A DNA stretch of 51,649 nt from an uncultured bacterium (lineage in GTDB: Bacteria > Cyanobacteriota > Vampirovibrionia > Gastranaerophilales > Gastranaerophilaceae): the NCBI GenBank assembly GCA_902767275.1, contig CACXGY010000016.1:1-51649 (forward strand), written 5' to 3'. The notes under the pieces are model-generated. The model was not told where the DNA came from. It saw nothing but the letters and a program-made list of their open reading frames with translations, and did no database searches. The position numbers and the translations under genes are program-made. This document shows, piece after piece, positions 44,802-51,649 of this stretch (the first letter of the stretch is position 1; each line of letters begins with the position of its first letter).

Positions 44802-46621
44802 TTTTTAAATAACTGTTTAAACCAACTTAGAAAACTTTTTTTGTTATTTTCACTGTTTACTTCTTTAATATCAGCAATAGGAACAGGTAAATGACCAATT
44901 TCATCAATATAAGATATTAAAACTTTTTGTACATCGGGATTTATATTTTTAATACCATGAGCACGAATATTTCCTGATTTTGTTGAAAGTTTAGAGGTTC
45001 TAAAATTAACATTGTGAAGCATTGATATGTTTACAGCCAATTCATAATTATTATCAGGGGTCATATAAGGGAATATAACACACGATGCAGATTCTGCACC
45101 ATAATTATGAGAACCTATTATATCAGTTATATCTTTGTTTTTTTTATTTAAAGAGAATGCTTTTATATCATTCAAGATAAATAATTTTTGATTTTTACAA
45201 TTTGATTTAGATGAAAATGTTTTTCGTGCCTTTTCTGTCCCTGTAACACACGCAAATATGACTTTTTCCGCTTTTTTACATTTTTTTGATAAAATTTTTG
45301 TACCTAATATATTTCCTATGGAATTTCCTGAAATAGTACAATCATCTAACATTACCACTATTTTATCTTTTGTATCAACACTATCTCTTTCTATATCAAC
45401 TAGTTCATATATTTTATTATCGGGAATATTATTTACTTTTTTATAATTATACATAATATAACTTTGACTTTTTGAATATGTTTTTAACACATCATCCGCT
45501 ATAACATAAATAATATCATCTTCGGTTTTTCCCTCTTTATTTGCTAAATTTAAAAGTTCTGAATGCATTCTTTTTAACTCAGAAGAAAGTCTGTATGGGC
45601 TATAAACATCCAGTGTTGATTTTACAGCATTTACTGCAATATCTTTATTCTTTATGATACTATCGCTTTGTATATTTTCTGAACTTCTTGCCTTTGAATT
45701 TGCTTCTATTAAATTGATGAATTCAGATTTTGTCATTTTTTCAGGAGTAATTTGATTATAAACTCCTAATAAAGAAGGTTCTCCTTCATTTTTAATAACT
45801 ATATAATTTATACCTAAATCATGAATTCTTTTACGTCTAATTGCATCAATTTCTTCTTCAGGTGTACAACAGTTTTTTCTTGCTTTGTTGATTAAAGAAA
45901 TAGTTTCGTCTTCAAGGTTTTTAGTCCTGTCTACAAAAGTTATACCGCTATCCCATCCTGATAACATAAAAAATTTAACTTTTTTATACGAGGTTATCAA
46001 TTTAAACTCATCAGGAGATTTTTCTTTCAATTCTTCTAATTGAGATATTTTTTTGTCATCTAATATAATACCGACATTTGCTTTTTTATATTGGGCAGGT
46101 CTTGGTCGAGAAATTTTTTTACGTTTAAGAGTATAATTTAATAAATCGTGTAATCCAATATCATCATAAACAAAGTTTTTTGCTGTATCACTCAACCAAT
46201 AATTACGGAATTCTGCCGAAAAATATTCAAATCCGTTTCCAATATATTCTACTCCATATTGTTTTAAAGTCTTATCAATAGAATCAAGAGAGCGAATTTC
46301 AGCATATTGAGTTAATTGCTGCATTGTACTTAACACTTCTTTTTTTGAACTATTTGTTGCCTTTGAAACTCTGTCTACACTTGATTTGAATTCTGAGAAC
46401 GGAATTATCCCTAAAGAATTTTTATAATTAATAAACATTTCATCAACTGTAGAAAGTGTTTTTTCTAAAAATTTCCGGTTAGGATTTGCACAAAAAGACT
46501 GACTTGTCATTTTTTGTGATAATTCTATATTATCAGACGAAGATATTTTAATTTTTTTATTATCAGACAAGTTGTTATTTGATTTGTTGATATAGGAAAC
46601 TCTATTATAATTTATTTTCAT
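44798..46621 (-). CDS. phosphoribosyltransferase-like protein, intact paralog
   Basis: About 607 aa from ATG 46621 (in-frame TTG 4 codons upstream not preferred). N-terminal 60 residues are Asn/Ser-rich and probably disordered (MKINYNRVSYINKSNNNLSD). A helical middle region follows, then at about residue 400 the PRPP-loop-like VVMLDDCTISGNSIG, as in type I PRTases (hydrophobic strand, Asp-Asp, Thr, Ser-Gly). Downstream ASCVIFPYMTPDNNYELAVN is a second block shared with the paralog at 46693. No signal peptide. The substrate cannot be told; the fold is also used by non-enzymatic regulators. Confidence 0.65.
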   Translation of the reverse strand: MKINYNRVSYINKSNNNLSDNKKIKISSSDNIELSQKMTSQSFCANPNRKFLEKTLSTVDEMFINYKNSLGIIPFSEFKSSVDRVSKATNSSKKEVLSTMQQLTQYAEIRSLDSIDKTLKQYGVEYIGNGFEYFSAEFRNYWLSDTAKNFVYDDIGLHDLLNYTLKRKKISRPRPAQYKKANVGIILDDKKISQLEELKEKSPDEFKLITSYKKVKFFMLSGWDSGITFVDRTKNLEDETISLINKARKNCCTPEEEIDAIRRKRIHDLGINYIVIKNEGEPSLLGVYNQITPEKMTKSEFINLIEANSKARSSENIQSDSIIKNKDIAVNAVKSTLDVYSPYRLSSELKRMHSELLNLANKEGKTEDDIIYVIADDVLKTYSKSQSYIMYNYKKVNNIPDNKIYELVDIERDSVDTKDKIVVMLDDCTISGNSIGNILGTKILSKKCKKAEKVIFACVTGTEKARKTFSSKSNCKNQKLFILNDIKAFSLNKKNKDITDIIGSHNYGAESASCVIFPYMTPDNNYELAVNISMLHNVNFRTSKLSTKSGNIRAHGIKNINPDVQKVLISYIDEIGHLPVPIADIKEVNSENNKKSFLSWFKQLFKN

Positions 46622-46692
46622 TGTTGGTACCAATAGTAATAAAATATCTAAAAATAAAATTTGCGAAAAAGAGTAATAATTTTTACAAAATT

Positions 46693-48576
46693 TTATTTAT
46701 CACGTTTTTGAAATACCCCAATTACACTATCAATAATTCTTTCAAATCTTGATTTTAGCATCAATTTATTTTTATTTGAAACGTCAAAATCTTCAATTAC
46801 GGGGAGAACCTTTTCTTTTTTATTATCGTATTGTCTTACCATTCTTCGAACTTCGTTAGAGCAATGAGAATGATGTTTTATACCATAATAATTATCTTTT
46901 ATAGCCATTCTGTAAAGAACACTATGCATCAATGCAATATTAGTTGCCAGTTCACTGTTATTATCAGGAGACATATATGGAAATATACAACAATATTGAC
47001 CTTTAGAAAAACCGCTTTTACCGATTATTTGCTCTGTTTGTTTTTTACTAATTTTTTTTGGCATTTTTTCCATACGTTTATCATTTATCATTAATCCTAT
47101 ATGTTTATAATTAAATTTATCAAAATTTTTAGATGCTTTGTCTGAACCATATACACAAGAGAATAATACATAATTGATTTTTGATTGAACTCGAAAAGGA
47201 AATTCTCTTAACACATCATTAACAGTAACGTCTATCGATGTGCCTGATATTGTATTATCATCAAGAAAAACTAATATTTTATCTTTTGAAGAAACTCTTT
47301 CATACTGTATATCAACATCTTTTGCAAATTGCTCCGGCGGAATTTTATTTATTTTCTAATATGAATAATTTATAAAATCATAACTTTTAACTTTATAAGG
47401 AATAACGTACAATATATCTTTCTCGGTCTTGCCTAAATCTTCTGCCATTAATACAATATTTTTATGCATTTCTTTTAAAGAATCACATAATCGTTCAGGT
47501 GTGTATATATTCAGATTATCTTTCAAATAATTTGCAGAAATATCTTTTGCAACAAGGCTGTTCATTACTCTTTCATCAATTCTAACCTGTGCATTTGCAT
47601 CAATAATATTAATCAATTCATCTTTTGTCATTTGCTCAGGTCGCATTGCATTGTATATCCCTTCTTCGGATAATTCGGATTTATTCTTAATAATCTTTGG
47701 AGCAATACCCAGTTGCCTTGCTCTTTCTATAATATTTTCATCTATGACTTCATCTAAGTCCTTACCTGTTTCTTTTGACCGTTTTATAAGAGAGATAGTT
47801 TCTTCTTTAAGATTTTTAGTCCTGTTAAAAATAGATATTCCTTCTTCCATTCCTGATAAAACAAAAAACTTTAAATTAGGACAATTTATTATTGTTTTTA
47901 ATTCTTCAGGATTTTTTTCTTTAAGATTTTCTAACTGAGAAAGTTTTCTCTCATCCAGAAACATTGCAATATTTTTACCCTCTAATTTTGCAAAATTCTT
48001 TTTATCGAGCAGATAAGTAAGTGATTTATTCAAACCAACATCATTTGTGACAGCATCACTAAATATATAAAATTTTTTATTATTGCTATTAATACACTCC
48101 CTTTCTAAGAAATGGTCAAAGTTACCGATAGCCCTAATACCCTCTTGTTCCATAACATTTCCTATATGTCTAACACTTCTCATATTAGCAAATTGGGTCA
48201 ATACCTGCATTGCAGATAGAACTGTTTTCTTATTAGAACCGGTTTCTTTCATTGTATCAACCACTGCTTGGGCAACTTCTTCTTTTGAAACTTCCATTAA
48301 TGATTCGTGATATGATTCGAATAATTTATCAATTGTATCAACTGTTGATTTTAAAAACGGAGTTCGAACAACATTGTTAACACCTTTAAAATTAACATAT
48401 CCTTTTGGGTATGCCTTTAGCGATAAATTACTCCTATCATAATTATTCTTTATTTCAGAGCAATTATGAGAATCTGATAATTTTTGTATTTGAGTTGGTT
48501 GATAAGTACTTAAAATTTTCACACTGAGATAAAACTTATGAACATCATAAATTGCTAAAATATAAAGATTTCTCAT
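46693..48576 (-). pseudogene. phosphoribosyltransferase-like paralog with internal amber stop
   Basis: The frame runs 628 codons with one internal TAG at 47356-47358 (codon 407). On both sides it aligns in the same frame with the intact neighbour. Before the stop are MTKDELINIIDANAQ and GISIFNRTKNLKEETISLI; after it are KINKIPPEQ and the PRPP-loop-like ILVFLDDNTISGTS (codons 434-447), then CCIFPYMSPDNNSELATNIA. In the intact copy the stop position is Lys, so one A-to-T change (AAG to TAG) explains it. The truncated 406-aa product lacks the PRPP loop. The N-terminus carries VNFKGVNN. GTG 48522 is an alternative start that aligns better with the intact paralog. TAG is an ordinary stop elsewhere here (dnaE, gcvT), so recoding is unlikely. 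Confidence 0.75.
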
Positions 48577-48651
48577 TATTTCTTAACAATTGTGGACTTA
48601 AGACCTTTTTGTACTATAATCAAAGTTAAATCAATGTATAATTAGGGAATT

Positions 48652-48671
48652 GGAGGACAGCGAAACGCTGT
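48652..48671 (+). promoter_or_regulatory. accD leader: GGAGG followed by a hairpin
   Basis: GGAGG (48652-48656) is 27 nt from the accD start, too far for normal initiation. Between them lies a hairpin, ACAGCG-AAA-CGCTGT (48657-48671). If folded, it would bring GGAGG to about 12 nt from ATG 48684. Two TATAAT boxes (48615-48620 and 48637-48642) lie upstream. Confidence 0.45.
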
Positions 48672-48683
48672 AAAAAATAATAT

Positions 48684-49547
48684 ATGACAATACAAGAATG
48701 GTTTGAAAAACGAAAAGAAGCCCAATTGGAACGCAGACAAATGGAAACCAGAACAGAGGATGTCGCAACCGGCTTATGGACAAAATGCGTTCATTGTGAA
48801 GCACAAATCACAAAAAAAGAACTTGAAGAAAACATGATGGTATGTCCGATGTGTGACTATCATTTCAGAATAAATGCAAGAGAAAGAATACAACAACTAT
48901 TTGATAAAGATAGTTTTGAAGAACTGTTTAAAGATGTTACACCTACCGATCCTTTGAATTTTGTTGATACTGTGTCTTATGCAGACAGACTTGAAAAAGC
49001 AAAAGCAAAAACCGGTCTGGATGAAGCAGTTATAACCGGTATTGCAACTATTGAAGGACATAAAGTTGCAACAGCAGTTATGGATTTTGACTTTATGGGC
49101 GGTTCTATGGGAAGTGTTGTCGGTGAAAAAGTAACAAGAATAATAGAAGAAGCGATAAAAAGACGATTGCCTGTTCTTGCTATTACTTCTTCCGGAGGTG
49201 CCAGAATGCAAGAAAGTGCTTTAAGTCTTATGCAAATGGCAAAAACCTCTTGTGCCGTATCAAGACTGGATGAAGCAGGTTTGTTATACATAAATTTGTT
49301 AACTGAACCAACCTTTGGTGGCATAACAGCAAGTTTTGGAACATTAGGGGATATCATTATTGCAGAACAAGGTGCTAGAATTGGATTTGCAGGACGTCGT
49401 GTTATTGAACAAACTATCAGACAAAAACTTCCTGCTGATTTCCAAACAGCAGAATATCTTCTAAAATACGGTCAAGTTGATATAGTATCAAAGCGTGCAG
49501 ATTTAAGAAAGAATTTAGCATCAATATTAGCGATGCATGAGGTATAA
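48684..49547 (+). CDS. accD: acetyl-CoA carboxylase carboxyltransferase subunit beta
   Basis: 287 aa. N-terminal zinc ribbon: KCVHCEAQ and VCPMCDYHF. Carboxyltransferase blocks: MDFDFMGGSMGSVVGEKVTR, ITSSGGARMQESALSLMQMA, LTEPTFGGITASFGTLGDII and GFAGRRVIEQTI. With AccA it transfers the carboxyl group from biotin to acetyl-CoA, giving malonyl-CoA for fatty-acid synthesis. accA follows after 3 nt; accB and accC are not in the window. Confidence 0.96.
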   Translation: MTIQEWFEKRKEAQLERRQMETRTEDVATGLWTKCVHCEAQITKKELEENMMVCPMCDYHFRINARERIQQLFDKDSFEELFKDVTPTDPLNFVDTVSYADRLEKAKAKTGLDEAVITGIATIEGHKVATAVMDFDFMGGSMGSVVGEKVTRIIEEAIKRRLPVLAITSSGGARMQESALSLMQMAKTSCAVSRLDEAGLLYINLLTEPTFGGITASFGTLGDIIIAEQGARIGFAGRRVIEQTIRQKLPADFQTAEYLLKYGQVDIVSKRADLRKNLASILAMHEV

Positions 49548-49550
49548 TCA

Positions 49551-50504
49551 ATGGTAGTATTAGATTTTGAAAAACCTTTAGTGGAAATACAAGAAAAAAT
49601 TAAAGAATTAAAAAAGATAAGTTCGGAGTCAGGAATGGATCTAAATAAAGAGATTGAAACATTTGAGCAACAAGCAAATGATTATAAAAAAGAGTTATAT
49701 TCAAACCTAAAACCGTTCCAAAAATTACAAATTGCAAGACATCAGGAACGTCCTAATTTTTTGAATTACACAAGACTTATTTGTGATGAATTTATAGAAC
49801 TACACGGGGACAGAGAAGGTACTGATGACAGAGCGATTATTGGCGGTTTAGCAAAAATAAACGGTAAGACTGTTATGCTTATAGGTACACAAAAGGGTAA
49901 AACCACAAAAGAAAATTTAGAATACAATTTTGGTATGCCTCAACCACAAGGTTACAGAAAAGCATTGAGATTGTTCAAACATGCTAACAAGTTTAACATT
50001 CCGATTGTTACACTAATAGACACTCCCGGTGCTTATCCCGGAATAAGTGCAGAAGAAACAGGTCAAGGTGTGGCAATAGCCGTTAATTTGAGAGAAATGG
50101 CAAAATTAAACGTTCCGATAATTGCTATTATTACAGGAGAAGGATGTAGCGGTGGTGCATTAGGTTTAGCCGTTGCTAACAAAGTTTTAATGCTGGAACA
50201 CGCATACTATACTGTTATTTCTCCGGAAGGATGTGCATCTATTTTATGGAGAGATGCTGCTAGATATCCTGAAGCAGCCGAAGCACTTAAAATTACCTCT
50301 GATGATTTGATTGATTTGGGTATAATTGACGGTGCAATTAAAGAACCTGTCGGTGGTGCTCACACTTGTTATTCTGAGATGAGTCAAAATATGAAAGACG
50401 CTATTATTAATGCTCTGACTGATTTGGAAGGAATGAGTGCAGAAGAATTAAGAAACCAACGTTATGAAAAATTCAGAGCAATGGGAAAATTTATTGAAGG
50501 ATAA
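49551..50504 (+). CDS. accA: acetyl-CoA carboxylase carboxyltransferase subunit alpha
   Basis: 317 aa, standard. Blocks: FEKPLVEIQEKIKELKK, HQERPNFLNYTRLICDEF, ELHGDREGTDDRAIIGGLA, FGMPQPQGYRKALRLFK and TLIDTPGAYPGISAEE. ITGEGCSGGALGLAVANKV and SPEGCASILWRDA follow. It forms the alpha2beta2 carboxyltransferase with AccD, encoded 3 nt upstream. A strong terminator follows the stop. Confidence 0.96.
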   Translation: MVVLDFEKPLVEIQEKIKELKKISSESGMDLNKEIETFEQQANDYKKELYSNLKPFQKLQIARHQERPNFLNYTRLICDEFIELHGDREGTDDRAIIGGLAKINGKTVMLIGTQKGKTTKENLEYNFGMPQPQGYRKALRLFKHANKFNIPIVTLIDTPGAYPGISAEETGQGVAIAVNLREMAKLNVPIIAIITGEGCSGGALGLAVANKVLMLEHAYYTVISPEGCASILWRDAARYPEAAEALKITSDDLIDLGIIDGAIKEPVGGAHTCYSEMSQNMKDAIINALTDLEGMSAEELRNQRYEKFRAMGKFIEG

Positions 50505-50520
50505 ATAATTTTTTAATAAA

Positions 50521-50558
50521 AAAAAGGAGTTTTTGATTTGTTTCAGAAACTCCTTTTT
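50521..50558 (+). terminator. terminator of the accDA operon
   Basis: AAAAAGGAGTTT (50521-50532) pairs with AAACTCCTTTTT (50547-50558): a perfect 12-bp stem, 14-nt loop, ending in a T-run. It is immediately followed by the prmA -10 box. Confidence 0.85.
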
Positions 50559-50562
50559 ATAT

Positions 50563-50568
50563 TATAAT
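50563..50568 (+). promoter_or_regulatory. -10 box of prmA, leaderless arrangement
   Basis: TATAAT ends 6 nt before ATG 50575 and begins 5 nt after the accDA terminator. No Shine-Dalgarno. Confidence 0.55.
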
Positions 50569-50574
50569 TAACCT

Positions 50575-51483
50575 ATGGACAAATATTATGAACTTTACAT
50601 TAAAATAAACCCTGATATGGAAGATGATGTTGCAAACATTTGTTTTGAAAATTTTGATTGCGAAGGAGTCTTATTAGAAGAACAAAAATTCAAAGAACTT
50701 GAAATGACAGAAACTTCAAGAGGAACTTTGAAAGTATTTTTACGTTCCCCTAAATCATACGACGGAAAAGATGTATGTGAGTTTATAAAAGAGAAGCATT
50801 CTCAACTTTTATCGAAAGGGTTTACAGAAACAGAACTTGGCAGTTGGGATTGTGCCTTGTTAGAAAAAGAAAATGAGGACTGGTCAAAAAAATGGAAAGA
50901 AAATTGGGAAGTTACTCATATATCGGACAGAGTGGTTATTGTTCCTTCTTGGCTTGAATATAAACCTAAGGATAATGAAATCACAGTATCACTCGATCCG
51001 GGTTGTGCATTCGGAACAGGAACTCATCAAACAACCCAACTTTGTGTTGTGGCAATGGAACAAAATCTTAATAAAATAATAAACAAAAATGTTGCTGATA
51101 TTGGCATGGGTTCAGGAATATTATCTATTATCGCAAAAAAACTTGGAGCAAAATTCGTATATGGATGTGATAATGATGATACTGTTATAGATGTAGCAAA
51201 AGAAAATGCTGAAAAGAATAATGTTGAATGTGTCTTTGAACTCGGCACTGCTGATAAAATCACAACTCAATATGATTTTATATGTGCTAACATCTTACAC
51301 AATGTTTTGTATGAAATAATGCCTGAATTAAAACGCATACTAAAGAATGACGGGTTAATTTCTCTATCCGGAATTCTTGACTCAAAGAAAGATATTGTTC
51401 TTGAAGCAATAGAAAACAATAATTTAAACATTGTAAAAATAAATTATATGGAGCCGTGGATATCCTATGTTGTTTCCAAATAA
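50575..51483 (+). CDS. prmA: ribosomal protein L11 methyltransferase
   Basis: 302 aa. N-terminal L11-binding domain (YYELYIKINPDMEDDVANIC), then the SAM-binding half: SLDPGCAFGTGTHQTTQLC, VADIGMGSGILSIIAKKLGA and FICANILHNVLYEIMPEL. It trimethylates ribosomal protein L11. It has its own promoter directly after the accDA terminator. Confidence 0.93.
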   Translation: MDKYYELYIKINPDMEDDVANICFENFDCEGVLLEEQKFKELEMTETSRGTLKVFLRSPKSYDGKDVCEFIKEKHSQLLSKGFTETELGSWDCALLEKENEDWSKKWKENWEVTHISDRVVIVPSWLEYKPKDNEITVSLDPGCAFGTGTHQTTQLCVVAMEQNLNKIINKNVADIGMGSGILSIIAKKLGAKFVYGCDNDDTVIDVAKENAEKNNVECVFELGTADKITTQYDFICANILHNVLYEIMPELKRILKNDGLISLSGILDSKKDIVLEAIENNNLNIVKINYMEPWISYVVSK

Positions 51484-51597
51484 TGCTACTTTACCCCGAT
51501 TGTAAACAAATGTAAACATGTCATTACAAATTAATCAATTATTCCTAAAAAAAATACTTTTCATGAGTACGGGGAATTAATTTAGGGGAATTATATT

Positions 51598-51649
51598 ATG
51601 ACTAATGTTTCAAGCATTTCTTACAATCCAAATGCATTACTAATCGACA
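51598..51649 (+). CDS. start of a gene cut by the window edge
   Basis: AGGGGAA lies 7 nt before ATG 51598. The 17 visible residues are MTNVSSISYNPNALLID. The opening (S-Y-N-P-N) resembles the Asn/Pro-rich starts of the lineage hypotheticals here (GFNPTYTQN, SFTPNNNYS, RYNPAEH). Product unknown. Confidence 0.55.
   Translation, partial: MTNVSSISYNPNALLID

Noticed and set aside
46693-48576. Amber stop read through or recoded as an amino acid
   Set aside because: TAG ends normal genes here (dnaE, gcvT, smc), and only this one gene has an internal TAG; a nonsense mutation or read error is simpler.
48897-49357. Open frames antisense to accD (up to 126 codons)
   Set aside because: Shadow frames of a conserved gene; no independent support.
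1-51649. CRISPR array, tRNA, rRNA, insertion sequence or prophage
   Set aside because: No regularly spaced repeats, no cloverleaf or rRNA-like sequence, and no transposase, integrase or phage structural gene were seen on reading both strands.

Overview
The window is an AT-rich (roughly 30% GC) stretch of bacterial chromosome, densely coded on both strands, with no rRNA, tRNA, CRISPR array, prophage or insertion sequence that I can see. Best guess for the host is a gut-type non-photosynthetic cyanobacterial relative (Vampirovibrionia/Melainabacteria, order Gastranaerophilales). The grounds are an Omp85/BamA with three POTRA repeats, a diderm envelope gene set (AsmA-like, BamA, Skp-like), a SigF-like sigma factor next to a prepilin peptidase, and several lineage-type hypothetical proteins with Asn-rich N-termini carrying an F-K-G motif. 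This is inference from gene content; no phylogeny was run.

Layout. 1-285: non-coding, with a REPIN-like pair of inverted palindromes. 286-6326 (minus): AsmA-like protein, a secreted protein, an AI-2E family permease and an acyltransferase. 6476-7628 (plus): an XRE regulator and a coiled-coil protein. 7771-9506 (minus): SigF-like sigma factor plus prepilin peptidase. 9621-12349 (plus): glycine cleavage genes gcvT-gcvH-gcvPA, ended by a strong terminator with no gcvPB. 12426-15278 (minus): two tandem PAFKG paralogs and a small membrane protein. 15395-20104: mnmG, a secreted protein, a possible CheD-fold protein, a polyprenyl-synthase-like protein and lepB. 20273-22592 (minus): a large lineage-type protein with a patterned N-terminal helix, a four-cysteine mini-protein and a possible 28-aa protein. 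22767-31503 (plus): dnaE, recF, bamA, skp-like and a soluble FlhA-like protein. 32571-36287 (plus): cdd, a zinc-ribbon mini-protein, a PgpH-type HD phosphodiesterase, ybeY and dgkA. 36284-38899 (minus): tsaD, a membrane hypothetical protein and a possible small leader ORF. 39180-44801 (plus): a Cys-cluster protein and the condensin genes smc-scpA-scpB. 44798-48576 (minus): two paralogous phosphoribosyltransferase-like proteins, the second interrupted by one in-frame amber codon. 48684-51483 (plus): accD-accA and prmA. The last 52 bases open a further gene.

Most genes are housekeeping: replication and repair (dnaE, recF), chromosome segregation (SMC complex), tRNA modification (mnmG, tsaD), ribosome maturation (ybeY, prmA), fatty-acid initiation (accDA), one-carbon metabolism (gcv) and envelope assembly and export (bamA, skp-like, lepB, AsmA-like).

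The most unusual items are these. (1) A 486-aa soluble protein carries what reads as the complete cytosolic platform of the flagellar/type III export gate protein FlhA, but no membrane domain; a DUF4177-like domain sits in its place. (2) A 526-aa protein has N- and C-terminal helices reminiscent of flagellar axial proteins. (3) Two proteins carry PAFKG at exactly the same N-terminal position. (4) Six genes have an exact TATAAT box 6-7 nt before the start codon, suggesting leaderless transcripts.
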